A stretch of 53,998 nucleotides of DNA from Halobacteriales archaeon QS_3_64_16 (GTDB taxonomy: Archaea > Halobacteriota > Halobacteria > Halobacteriales > Halococcaceae): the NCBI GenBank assembly GCA_003021705.1, contig PXRJ01000027.1, positions 1 to 53,998 on the forward strand, given 5' to 3'. The position numbers and the translations under genes were made by a program. The notes under the pieces were generated by a model. That model searched no databases, was not told where the DNA came from, and saw only the letters and a list, made by a program, of their open reading frames with translations. Positions 8,059-15,969 of the stretch are shown piece after piece. Numbering within the stretch: position 1 is the first letter of the stretch; each line of letters starts with the position of its first letter.

Positions 8059-8133
8059 TGGGTTCGGGCGGATTTGAACCGCCGGCCTCCTCCATGTCAA
8101 GGAGGTGTCATAACCAGCCTAGACCACGAACCC
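8059..8133 (-). tRNA. tRNA-Val (anticodon GAC)
   Basis: Reads as a complete cloverleaf on the minus strand: acceptor GGGTTCG paired with CGAACCC, D-arm GGTCTAGGCTGGTTATGAC, anticodon stem CCTCC/GGAGG with loop TTGACAT (anticodon GAC, valine), variable region, and T-arm GGCGGTTCAAATCCGCC. The discriminator base is A and CCA is not encoded. No intron. A GTGAGCGA block with a T-tract follows directly. Confidence 0.95.
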
Positions 8134-8197
8134 GTACCGTTCTCTCCTAACTGTTTCGAGACGGCAAGGGCAATTGAAGCTTTCGGATCCACCGGCC

Positions 8198-8995
8198 TCA
8201 GGCATCGGTCGCCAGCCGCTCGATACCGACGGCGACGCTCCCGACGATCACGAGGACGACCACCGCGACCAGCAGGACCGTCGAGACGACGCTGACGAGC
8301 GGGTCGAGGCCCTGCCGGAGGGAGTTCCAGGCCTGGACGGGCACCGTGCGGGTATCAGGGCCCGACAGAAACAGCGCCATCACGAACTCCTGGAGGCTTA
8401 CGACGAAGGCGACGAGCGCGGCTACCAGCAGGCCGGCTCGAACGTCGGGCACGACGACCTCGAGAAAGGCCCGCGTCGGCGACGCCCCGAGATCGAGGGC
8501 GGCCTCCTGGATCGCCCAGTCGAACCGGGCGAAGGTCGTCTGGCTCACCGAGAAGGTAAGCGGCGTCGCCCACAGCGAGTGGGCAACGACGAGCGCCAGG
8601 TAACTCCCTTGGAGGTCGAACCGACTGAAGAAGGTCAGCAGCGTCACCCCGATAACGATCCCGGGGACGAACAGCGGGAGCACCGCGAGCGCGGTTAGGG
8701 CCTTCCCAACAGAGCCGTCGGGCCGTCGGGTTCCGAGCGCAGCGGTAACGCCCACTGCCATCGAGAGGACGGTCGTTCCCGTGGCGACGAGGAGGCTGTT
8801 CGCTATCGACCGCATCCAGTCGGGGCTTTCGAGCAACACCCCGAACCACCGCAGCGAGAACGCCTCGGGGGGGAAGACGACCGCGCCGGAGGCATCGAAA
8901 GCCGTCGCGGCGACGATGATCAACGGGAGGATCAGGAAGGCGAACAGAACCGCGATGAGGAGGCGGAACACCCGGCCGACCGGCGACTCACGCAT
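8198..8995 (-). CDS. ABC transporter permease, PotC/spermidine-putrescine type
   Basis: A protein of 265 residues from the ATG at 8995, overlapping the end of the upstream permease gene by 8 nt; an alternative ATG lies 12 nt earlier. Six membrane segments are visible, with the binding-protein-dependent permease signature EAALDLGASPTRAFLEVVVP near residue 175 (the EAA loop that docks on the ATPase). It would form a heterodimer with the 8988-9881 product and import a small cation-type solute (polyamine, thiamine or iron class; not resolvable). It is the last gene of the cluster. Confidence 0.88.
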   Translation of the reverse strand: MRESPVGRVFRLLIAVLFAFLILPLIIVAATAFDASGAVVFPPEAFSLRWFGVLLESPDWMRSIANSLLVATGTTVLSMAVGVTAALGTRRPDGSVGKALTALAVLPLFVPGIVIGVTLLTFFSRFDLQGSYLALVVAHSLWATPLTFSVSQTTFARFDWAIQEAALDLGASPTRAFLEVVVPDVRAGLLVAALVAFVVSLQEFVMALFLSGPDTRTVPVQAWNSLRQGLDPLVSVVSTVLLVAVVVLVIVGSVAVGIERLATDA

Positions 8996-9881
8996 CGAGC
9001 ACCCCACCCCTAGTGTCGAGGCGCAGCAGCGCTACGAGCAACACTGAAAAGACGAGCACGATCGTAACGACGGCGAGGGCGGCCGCCGCCGGCCAGTCGA
9101 ACCGCGAGAGAAGCAACTCGGAAACGAGAACTCCGATCGTCCGCTCGCTGCCCGATCCGAGCAGCAATGGCCCGGCGTACGCGCCGACCGTCCAGGTGAA
9201 GCTGATGATCGCCCCGACGGCGATGCCGGGCCGGACGTGTGGCAGTATCACCTCGCGGAACACCCGTGGATGGTCCGCGCCCAGATCGAGGGCCGCTTCG
9301 ACGAGTGCTTCATCCAGCGTCGATAACACTGCATACACCGCGAGGATACTGTAGGGCAGGACGATGTAGAGCTGGGCGAGAACGGCTCCGGTCAGGTTAT
9401 CGATCAGCAACAGCGGGTCGCCGAGGACGCCGACCCGAAGGAGCAGGTCGTTGAGGACGCCGACGGGCGAGAAGACGAGTACGACGGCGAAGAGCTTGAC
9501 CACGAGCGTCGTGAACAGCGAGAGCACTGCGCCACCCAGAAGCAGCGTGCGCTGCCAGCCACTCGCTTGCCGGGCCGCATACGCATACACCACGCCGATC
9601 GCGACCGACAGGACCGTCACGAGAACGCCGAACACGAGCGTGAACGCGATGATCTCGTGGACGAGCGTGGACTCGAGAACGTACTGGTAGCCCTCGAGCG
9701 ACCACGAGCCCTCGACGAATGCACTACCGGGCGTTCGCGCGGCGAAGCTGATTCGGAGCAGATAGCCCATCGGGAGCGCGAAGACTCCGAGATCGAGCGC
9801 GAGCAACGGTACCAATAGAGCGAGCAGGCGCCAGCGCTCGGCGAGAGCGTCGATGCCGAAGCGTCGACCGAGCGTGCTCAT
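8988..9881 (-). CDS. ABC transporter permease, PotB/spermidine-putrescine type
   Basis: A protein of 297 residues with six hydrophobic segments. The EAA-loop motif EAALDLGADHPRVFREVILP lies near residue 215. Its ATG overlaps the TGA of a 33-codon ORF (9878-9979), an ATGA junction of the kind normally seen between coupled operon genes. It is the partner of the next permease and presumably receives solute from the lipoprotein encoded at 10011-11114. No ATPase gene accompanies the cluster. Confidence 0.88.
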   Translation of the reverse strand: MSTLGRRFGIDALAERWRLLALLVPLLALDLGVFALPMGYLLRISFAARTPGSAFVEGSWSLEGYQYVLESTLVHEIIAFTLVFGVLVTVLSVAIGVVYAYAARQASGWQRTLLLGGAVLSLFTTLVVKLFAVVLVFSPVGVLNDLLLRVGVLGDPLLLIDNLTGAVLAQLYIVLPYSILAVYAVLSTLDEALVEAALDLGADHPRVFREVILPHVRPGIAVGAIISFTWTVGAYAGPLLLGSGSERTIGVLVSELLLSRFDWPAAAALAVVTIVLVFSVLLVALLRLDTRGGVLDA

Positions 9882-9979
9882 CGGGAACGCCCACGACCGC
9901 CGGGAGCTCCAGAAGCGTCCATGATTTCGAATCTACTCGAGATAGTGCGCTGGGCCATCGTGCCGTCGAGTTCGAGCAT
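9878..9979 (-). pseudogene. 33-codon ORF, possible remnant of the missing ABC ATPase gene
   Basis: The ORF starts with ATG at 9979, 31 nt after the stop of the binding-protein gene. It reads MLELDGTMAQ, stays open for 33 codons and ends in a TGA overlapping the next ATG. MLELDG resembles the usual first residues of importer ATPases, and the ATGA junction is what an intact ATPase gene would leave at its 3' end. A large in-frame deletion would explain why an operon with binding protein and two permeases has no ATPase. This is inference; the ORF could also be chance. Confidence 0.3.
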
Positions 9980-10010
9980 GGAAGGGGGAATGGAGAGAAC
10001 TCGACCGGAG

Positions 10011-11114
10011 TCAGTTGTTCTGTACCATCTCGCGGTAACGCTGGCTCATCTGGGCGGCGTAGTCAGCTACTCGCGCGAAGTTCCGAAACCCGACGCTCTG
10101 GAGTTCCTCGTTGGTCGTCGGGACGTGCTTCCGTGTCAACTCGGGGTACTCGGTTTCGGCATTAGCCATCCCGAGGTTGAATTCCTGTGCGTAGGCCGTC
10201 TGTATCTCCGGCCGGATGAGGAAATCGAGGAACTCCTCGGCCGTGTCGCGCTTCCCGGAGCCGCGCACGATCTGATAGTAATCGATGTAACCGGTTGTGC
10301 GCTGTGGGACCGTGACGCCGAGACTCATCTGGTCGGTTGATCGGGCTTTGGCGGTGCCGTACGCGAAGAAGTAGTGACCGACGCTCGCGAGGCCCTGACT
10401 AAGCGTCGTCCATAGCCCCTGCGATCCCTGATAAAACGTCGAGACTGGCACGTCCTCAATGATATTGAACAGCGTATCCATACTTTCAGGATCGTAGACC
10501 TCCTGAGCGAGCGGTCGGTCGTCGGCGATGACCGCGGCCATCATCAGGACTTTTAGCCAGAATCCGCTTGGAAGGGTTACGTTGGCCGCCGCTTTCGAGC
10601 GGATATCAGCCCATGTTCGCGGCCTCCAGTCCGTGGCGTTCTCGTCGTAGACATAGCTATGGATGCCATAGGCGACCGGAAGGGCGGTATCGGCCATCGG
10701 GTACTCGCGCAAGCGCGGCTTGAGTTGGCCGGCGTTCGTAAGATTCTCGTACCGCACCGGGTCCCAGAGGCCGGCCTGCTTGCCCTGATAGTGGAGGCGA
10801 CTTCCGCCAACGGTCACGTCGAACGGGGGGTCGTCCGAGGGGGACTGGCGGATCTTCGAGAGAATGCCCTGCCAGTTGCCAATAACTTCAAGCGTATTCC
10901 CGGTCTCTTCCTCGTATCTTGGCTTAACTACCTCCTCGAACACGGCGGCATTAGTGCCGCTCCAGGTCGAGACCCGGAGCCGCTCGGTCGCCCCGCCCGA
11001 TGCCCCACTGCCGGACCCCAGACAGCCACTCAGCGCGAGCGTCCCGGTACCGGCACTGCTCGCCGCGAGAAACGACCGACGACTCATCGGCCAGGCTCTC
11101 TTAGACGTACTCAA
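10011..11114 (-). CDS. ABC transporter substrate-binding lipoprotein, PotD-like
   Basis: A protein of 367 residues. The N-terminus has a twin-arginine motif (SRRSFLAAS) followed by a hydrophobic stretch and lipobox LSGC, so the protein should be folded inside, exported by Tat and lipid-anchored outside. The mature part (LRVSTWSG, PRYEEETGNTLEVIGNW, GYIDYYQIVRGSGKRDTAEE) fits extracellular binding proteins of the polyamine/thiamine/iron group. ATGs at 11114 and 11087 are both possible; a T-rich tract about 20 nt upstream favours the first as a leaderless start. It heads the cluster with the two permeases and is divergent from trpD. Confidence 0.87.
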   Translation of the reverse strand: MSTSKRAWPMSRRSFLAASSAGTGTLALSGCLGSGSGASGGATERLRVSTWSGTNAAVFEEVVKPRYEEETGNTLEVIGNWQGILSKIRQSPSDDPPFDVTVGGSRLHYQGKQAGLWDPVRYENLTNAGQLKPRLREYPMADTALPVAYGIHSYVYDENATDWRPRTWADIRSKAAANVTLPSGFWLKVLMMAAVIADDRPLAQEVYDPESMDTLFNIIEDVPVSTFYQGSQGLWTTLSQGLASVGHYFFAYGTAKARSTDQMSLGVTVPQRTTGYIDYYQIVRGSGKRDTAEEFLDFLIRPEIQTAYAQEFNLGMANAETEYPELTRKHVPTTNEELQSVGFRNFARVADYAAQMSQRYREMVQNN

Positions 11115-11194
11115 TGGACGAATCGGAGGAGCAAAAACGGCTGGATTCGGGCGATTTCGGCGTGTTCTCCGTTGGCTACCGAGAGCCGACAGCG

Positions 11195-11220
11195 TTAAAT
11201 CGATGTACTGACTTGTACAT
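11195..11220 (+). promoter_or_regulatory. trp promoter with paired TGTAC boxes
   Basis: A TATA-like TTAAAT lies at 11195-11200. Just after it are TGTACT (11204-11209) and TGTACA (11214-11219), exactly 10 bp apart and therefore on one helix face; together they also form an inverted repeat. The pair falls between the TATA box and the expected transcript start near 11222, where a bound protein would block initiation. TGTACA is the TRP-box core bound by the methanogen tryptophan repressor TrpY; whether haloarchaea use a related repressor here is inference. Confidence 0.5.
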
Positions 11221-11251
11221 CACAATACAGAAGCGTTCATCAGTGATTTCC

Positions 11252-12349
11252 ATGCAGGCACACATCGAGGCACTCACCGACGGCACCGATCTCTCCTTCG
11301 AGGAGGCGGAGACGGCCGCGAATAGGGTCTTCGAAGAGGCCACCGACGCACAGATCGGCGCGCTGCTCGCCGCCTTGCGCGCGAAAGGCGAGACCGAAAC
11401 CGAGATCGCGGGGTTTGCCGCCGGGATGCGCGGGGCGGCCCGAACGATCACCCCGGAGCGGCGGCCACTGGTCGATACCTGCGGGACCGGCGGGGACGCC
11501 TACGATACGATCAACGTCTCTACCACCGCGGCGATCGTCGCGGCGGGCGCGGGCGTCGCGATCGCGAAACACGGCAACTACTCGGTCTCCTCGTCCTCGG
11601 GTAGTGCGGACGTGCTCGAGGAACTCGGGGTGACTATCGACGCCCAGCCCCCGGCGGTCGAGCGCACGATCGAGGAGCGGGGGATCGGCTTCATGCTCGC
11701 GCCGGTCTTCCACCCGGCAATGAAGGCCGTCATCGGCCCCCGGAAGGAACTGGGCATGCGGACAGTCTTCAACGTGCTCGGGCCCCTCACCAACCCGGCG
11801 GGCGCGGACGCCCAGGTCGTCGGCGTCTACGACCCCGAGCTGGTCCCGGTGTGCGCACGCGCGCTCGCCCAGCTCGACGTCTCCCGGGCGCTCGTGGTGC
11901 ATGGCTCAGGGATGGACGAGATCGCGCTGCACGACAGGACCACCGTCGCCGAGGTCGATGGCGAGACGGTCGAGGAGTACACCGTCGAACCGGCCGACCT
12001 CGGACTCGATCGCTACCCTATCGAGGCGGTCGCGGGCGGCACTCCTGCCGAAAACGCCGCGGACATCGAGGGGATCGTCGCCGGCGAGATCGGGGGCGGG
12101 AAACGCGATATCGTCCTCGCGAACGCCGGAGCTGCGGTCTACGTCGCCGGCCGCGCCGACTCGCTCGAAGCGGGCGTCGAACGCGCCGGGGAAGCGATCG
12201 AGGACGGTGGGGCCGCCGAGACCCTCGAGACGCTCCGAGAGCCGGTCGAAAGCGGAAGCGGAAGCGAGGCCGAGCGCGAAGCGACGAATTCCAGTACCGA
12301 TAGTTCCGAAACCGAGCCGGAAGCGGAAGCAGAAGCGGAGGCCCGATGA
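11252..12349 (+). CDS. trpD: Anthranilate phosphoribosyltransferase
   Basis: Transfers phosphoribose from PRPP to anthranilate, the second committed step of tryptophan synthesis. The protein has 365 residues from the ATG at 11252. Diagnostic motifs are DTCGTGGDAYDTINVST (PRPP binding), AKHGNYSVSSSSGSADVLEE (anthranilate/PRPP), GPRKELGMRTVFNVLGPLTN and HGSGMDEIA. The last ~35 residues are a repetitive Glu/Ser tail beyond the usual family length of about 335-345. The frame is open upstream to 11114 but that stretch precedes the promoter. First gene of trpDFEG; its stop overlaps trpF (ATGA). Confidence 0.95.
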   Translation: MQAHIEALTDGTDLSFEEAETAANRVFEEATDAQIGALLAALRAKGETETEIAGFAAGMRGAARTITPERRPLVDTCGTGGDAYDTINVSTTAAIVAAGAGVAIAKHGNYSVSSSSGSADVLEELGVTIDAQPPAVERTIEERGIGFMLAPVFHPAMKAVIGPRKELGMRTVFNVLGPLTNPAGADAQVVGVYDPELVPVCARALAQLDVSRALVVHGSGMDEIALHDRTTVAEVDGETVEEYTVEPADLGLDRYPIEAVAGGTPAENAADIEGIVAGEIGGGKRDIVLANAGAAVYVAGRADSLEAGVERAGEAIEDGGAAETLETLREPVESGSGSEAEREATNSSTDSSETEPEAEAEAEAR

Positions 12350-13008
12350 GCGACGCGACCAGAGCGAAGATCTGTGGCCTCACGAACGCCGAGGACCTCA
12401 CCGTCGCGATCGAGGCCGGTGCGGACGCCGTCGGGTTCGTCGTTAGCGTCCCGGTCGACTCCCCGCGAGAGATCCCTTCCGAGCGTGCCCGCGATCTGAT
12501 CGAGGAACTCCCGCCGTTCGTCACGAGCGTCGTAGTGACCATGCCCGAGACGCCGGAGGACGCCCGCTCGCTCGTCGAAGAGATAGGTCCCGACGCGCTC
12601 CAGGTCCACGGCACGGACCCCAAGACGATCGAGGCGATCGGCGCGGCAGTTAACGTACCCATACTCGGGGCGATCGACGCGGAAGCCGACATCGATCGGT
12701 TCTCGGCGGGGGCCGACGCCTTGCTCGTGGACTCGCTCGACGCGGCGGGTGCGGGCGGCACCGGCGAAACCGGCGACTGGGCGGCCGCCCGCGAGGTCGT
12801 TAGGGAGAGTTCGGTGCCAGTGATCCTCGCGGGCGGGCTCACCCCCGAGAACGTCGGCGAGGCGGTCGCGGCGGTCGATCCGTTCGCGGTCGACGTCGCG
12901 AGCGGCGTCGAGGAGCGGGGCGGGCGGAAGGATCAGGACGCCGTCCGAAAGTTCCTCGCCCGCGCGGCCGATACCCGAACTCGATCGGAGCGGACGGTGG
13001 AGCCGTGA
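12346..13008 (+). CDS. trpF: Phosphoribosylanthranilate isomerase
   Basis: Amadori isomerisation of phosphoribosylanthranilate to CdRP, the third step of the pathway. It is a TIM barrel of 220 residues with the N-terminal KICGLTNAEDL (catalytic Cys), then GADAVGFV, LQVHGT, DALLVDS and the phosphate-binding end ILAGGLTPENV with VDVASGVEERGGRKD. The start overlaps the trpD stop by 4 nt and the stop overlaps trpE, so the genes are translationally coupled. Acidic insertions are minor. Confidence 0.95.
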   Translation: MSDATRAKICGLTNAEDLTVAIEAGADAVGFVVSVPVDSPREIPSERARDLIEELPPFVTSVVVTMPETPEDARSLVEEIGPDALQVHGTDPKTIEAIGAAVNVPILGAIDAEADIDRFSAGADALLVDSLDAAGAGGTGETGDWAAAREVVRESSVPVILAGGLTPENVGEAVAAVDPFAVDVASGVEERGGRKDQDAVRKFLARAADTRTRSERTVEP

Positions 13009-14807
13009 TCGTAGATACCGACCGCGAGGAGTTCCGCGTAACAGTCACGGAGGCGGGCGATTCCGAGGAAGAGAAAGCGAGTGAGCGGGACGAGGGTGAA
13101 AGAAAATCAGTCGTCGCTCGGGTGAGTGCGAGCCTCGAGGCCGAGATCGAACCGCTCGCAGCGTACGCGGCGCTGTCGGGCTATCGCACCACGGGCGGCG
13201 AAAACGAGGGCACAGAGAAGGACGCCGACTACTCGTTTCTGCTGGAGAGCGCCGAGAAAGTCGCCTCCTCCGATCCGGCGGGCGCGTTCGCCCCCGCAGC
13301 GAGCGCGGGCAGCGATCACGCCCGCTACTCGTTTCTCGGCTACGACCCGGCAGCGGTGGTGACGATCGAGGACGGCGTCTCGGAGACGACCGTGCTCGAC
13401 GATCGCTACGCGGACTTCCTCGCTCCCACTGCCAGCGATCGCGAGCGCCGAGAAGCGAGTCAGAATGGCGACACGGAAGGCCAGGAGAACGGCGGGGACG
13501 ACGAACATGGCGAGGACAGTAACACCCTCGATCACCTGCGGGAGGTGCTCTCGGGGGTGGAGCTCGCGGGCTTCCCCGAGACCGATCGACAGCTACTCGA
13601 CGGCGGCCTCGTCGGCTTTCTGGCCTACGACACAGTTTATGACCTGCATCTCGGCGAGGTCGGACTGGAGCGTCCGGAGTCATCGGTGCCGGACGCCCAG
13701 TTCGTACTCAGTACAGGGACTCTGGTCTTCGATCACGCGCCCGAACGCGGGGCCGAGGAGGGGCCCGAAATCTCGCTGGTCTGCACGCCGCTGGTCCGAC
13801 CGGGCGAAGACCCCGGGGAGATCTACGACGCCCTGTGTGTCGAGGCCGAACGCGTCGAGAAGGTACTGTCAAACGCGGGGTCAGTCGAGACGGGCGGTTT
13901 TCGACGCGAAGGCGAGCAGGCCGGCTCCCGGGAGCACTACGAGGCGGGCGTCGAGCAGGCGATCGAACACGTCCTCGACGGCGACATCTACCAGGGGGTG
14001 CTCTCCCGAACCCGCGAGTACGAGGGACAGGTCGATCCGCTTGGCTTGTACGAAGCGCTCCGCGAGGTGAACCCCTCGCCGTATATGTACCTGCTGGAGT
14101 TCGGCGATCGGGCGGTCGTCGGCGCGAGCCCCGAGACCCTCCTGTCGGTGAGCGACCGCGAAATCGTCTCGAACCCGATCGCCGGGACCTGTTCTCGGGG
14201 GAGAAGTCCCGTCGAGGACCGCCGACTCGCCGGGGAGATGCTCGCCGACGACAAGGAACGAGCCGAACACACGATGCTCGTCGACCTGGCGCGCAACGAC
14301 GTCCGCCGGGTCGCCCGATCGGGGAGCGTCCGGGTACCGGAGTTCATGAACGTGCTGAAATACTCCCACGTCCAGCACATCGAGTCGACGGTGACCGGCC
14401 GACTACGAGGCGATCGGGACGCCTTCGACGCGGTACGGGCGGCCTTCCCGGCGGGCACCTTATCAGGTGCGCCGAAGATCCGCGCGATGGAGATCGTCGA
14501 TGCACTCGAAGAGCGCCCACGAGGGCTGTACGGCGGTGGCGTGGGCTATTTTTCCTGGGGCGGGGACGCCGATCTCGCGATCGTCATCCGCACCGCGACG
14601 ATCGAACGCGGCGTGCGCTCGGCCGAGGAGGGGGCGATCGACGGCGAGGAGGCAGTCGATCGGATCACCGTCCAGGCCGGCGCAGGGATCGTCGCCGACA
14701 GCGACCCGGCGAGCGAGTACGCCGAGACCGAGCGGAAGATGGATGGAGTTCTCGCTGCGCTGCGCCGGATCGAGAGCCCGAAGCCCACGCCGGAGGCCAA
14801 GCGATGA
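13005..14807 (+). CDS. trpE: Anthranilate synthase component I
   Basis: Converts chorismate plus ammonia (supplied by TrpG) to anthranilate. The 600 residues exceed the common 500-520 because of acidic linkers near residues 15-30, 65-75 and 150-170. The chorismate-utilising domain is complete: GDIYQGVLSRT, GASPETLLSV, PIAGTCSRGR, LVDLARNDVRRVA, HIESTVTGRL, AGTLSGAPKIRAMEIVDALE and VQAGAGIVADSDP. An N-terminal segment near residues 50-60 (EPLAAYAALSG) may be the tryptophan feedback site region. The GTG start at 13005 overlaps the trpF stop; the stop overlaps the trpG ATG. Confidence 0.95.
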   Translation: MIVDTDREEFRVTVTEAGDSEEEKASERDEGERKSVVARVSASLEAEIEPLAAYAALSGYRTTGGENEGTEKDADYSFLLESAEKVASSDPAGAFAPAASAGSDHARYSFLGYDPAAVVTIEDGVSETTVLDDRYADFLAPTASDRERREASQNGDTEGQENGGDDEHGEDSNTLDHLREVLSGVELAGFPETDRQLLDGGLVGFLAYDTVYDLHLGEVGLERPESSVPDAQFVLSTGTLVFDHAPERGAEEGPEISLVCTPLVRPGEDPGEIYDALCVEAERVEKVLSNAGSVETGGFRREGEQAGSREHYEAGVEQAIEHVLDGDIYQGVLSRTREYEGQVDPLGLYEALREVNPSPYMYLLEFGDRAVVGASPETLLSVSDREIVSNPIAGTCSRGRSPVEDRRLAGEMLADDKERAEHTMLVDLARNDVRRVARSGSVRVPEFMNVLKYSHVQHIESTVTGRLRGDRDAFDAVRAAFPAGTLSGAPKIRAMEIVDALEERPRGLYGGGVGYFSWGGDADLAIVIRTATIERGVRSAEEGAIDGEEAVDRITVQAGAGIVADSDPASEYAETERKMDGVLAALRRIESPKPTPEAKR

Positions 14808-15553
14808 ATACCGACAGCCTGCCCGAAAACGGTATCGAGGGAGAAAACGGGAGCGGACGGACGAGTAGCGTGCCACACGTCCTGTTCGTCGACAACTTCG
14901 ATTCGTTCACCTACAACCTCATCGAGTACGTTGAGGAGGCGCTTCGCGCTCGCCACAGAGCCGAGGTGGCGGACGACATCAACGCTACCGAAGGTAAGGG
15001 TGACTTCGCCACCGGTGACGGTCGTGACGATCGCGGTCCCGAGATCGAATCGACGGTGCTTCGCAATACCGCCTCGCTCGCCGACGTTCGGCAGGTCGAT
15101 CCCGACGCCATCGTGATCAGTCCCGGTCCAGGCCACCCCGCGAACGAGCGCGACGTCGGTGTGACCCTCGAGGTCCTGCGGGAGGTGAGCCCCCGCGTGC
15201 CGACGCTCGGGGTCTGTCTGGGATTGGAAGCCGCGGCGTATGCCTACGGCGGCGAGGTGAGTCGAGCGCCGGCACCGATCCACGGGAAGGCAACGCCGAT
15301 CGATCACAACGGGAAGGGCGTCTTCGCCGGGCTCGAAGAGGGCTTTCCGGCCGGACGATATCACTCGCTGATCGCGAGCGCGGTCCCCGACTGCTTTGCC
15401 GTGACGGCGACCGTCGAAGAGGACGGCGAGACCCTCGCGATGGGGATCCATCACCGCGAGTACCCGATCGAGTGCGTCCAGTTCCACCCCGAGAGCGTGC
15501 TCACCGGCGTCGGCCACGACCTGATCGGGAACTTCCTTGCGGGACTCGAGTGA
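14804..15553 (+). CDS. trpG: Anthranilate synthase glutamine amidotransferase component II
   Basis: Class I glutamine amidotransferase that hydrolyses glutamine and passes ammonia to TrpE. It has 249 residues. VLFVDNFDSFTYNLIEYVE opens the domain; ISPGPGHP forms the oxyanion loop; LGVCLGLEAAAYAYGG holds the catalytic Cys; QFHPESVLT holds the catalytic His/Glu. An acidic insertion near residues 52-80 is absent from bacterial forms. The ATG at 14804 overlaps the trpE stop (ATGA). Last gene of the trp cluster. Confidence 0.95.
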   Translation: MNTDSLPENGIEGENGSGRTSSVPHVLFVDNFDSFTYNLIEYVEEALRARHRAEVADDINATEGKGDFATGDGRDDRGPEIESTVLRNTASLADVRQVDPDAIVISPGPGHPANERDVGVTLEVLREVSPRVPTLGVCLGLEAAAYAYGGEVSRAPAPIHGKATPIDHNGKGVFAGLEEGFPAGRYHSLIASAVPDCFAVTATVEEDGETLAMGIHHREYPIECVQFHPESVLTGVGHDLIGNFLAGLE

Positions 15554-15835
15554 GGAGCGAAGACATCGGAGCGCGACACCTCACGGGGTCGGTTCCGATC
15601 TCGCGGCGGGATAGGTTCTTGTAATTATATTGCGTCCTGGTTAATCGAAGATTCCAATTCGAGTTATAACTCCCCATCGTTTCGAGTGTGCATCGTGATG
15701 GCCGCACGCGGTTTCGGATGGATCGAAACCACTTTCACTCCGGTTTGGGTACGGCTATATCCCTGCCGAGCTATCGGTCTCACAGCGCCTCAGCCGCCAC
15801 CGTGGTCCTGCATCCTGTATTTTAGACGAACGTCC
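15554..15835. other. Intergenic region between trpG and nrdJ
   Basis: About 280 nt without a convincing gene. It holds an AT-rich stretch (15612-15670) that could terminate the trp transcript, and a 7-bp hairpin, GGTTTCG-GATGGAT-CGAAACC, at 15710-15730. An ORF of 50 codons from the ATG at 15698 is rich in Trp, Cys and Pro and unlike acidic haloarchaeal proteins, so I do not call it. Confidence 0.5.
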
Positions 15836-15877
15836 ATCCAGCTTGGATAATACATCCATTCGTAGAATTTATATCCA
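15836..15877 (+). promoter_or_regulatory. nrdJ promoter with ATCCA/TGGAT repeats
   Basis: ATCCA (15836-15840), TGGAT (15844-15848), ATCCA (15854-15858) and ATCCA (15873-15877) form alternating inverted repeats. A TATA box, TTTATAT, lies at 15868-15874. The first three motifs sit directly upstream of the TATA box, and the last overlaps it. The predicted transcript start is near 15898-15902, right at the ATG of the 21-codon ORF. The repeats may be an operator; no protein is known to me for this motif. Confidence 0.45.
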
Positions 15878-15903
15878 ATCAGGGTGTGGGATGTGACGTT
15901 ACA

Positions 15904-15969
15904 ATGGGGATCGACGCCACCGAATCACTGATCGTACCACGGATCGCAACTAGCGGGGAGAGAGCATGA
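15904..15969 (+). CDS. 21-codon upstream ORF coupled to nrdJ
   Basis: Starts with ATG at 15904, only a few nt after the expected transcript start, so it would be a leaderless start. It reads MGIDATESLI to SGERA and ends in a TGA overlapping the nrdJ ATG (ATGA at 15966-15969). Ribosomes ending this ORF would be positioned to start nrdJ. The alternative is that nrdJ is longer or that the ORF is accidental. No family recognised. Confidence 0.4.
   Translation: MGIDATESLIVPRIATSGERA

Noticed and set aside
15698-15850. 50-codon ORF between trpG and nrdJ
   Set aside because: Rich in Trp, Cys, Pro and Arg, not acidic, with no start signal; overlaps the nrdJ promoter repeats.
15554-15965. Cobalamin riboswitch upstream of the B12-dependent reductase
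   Set aside because: No B12-box or multi-arm fold recognisable; the transcript start appears to lie within a few bases of the short ORF.
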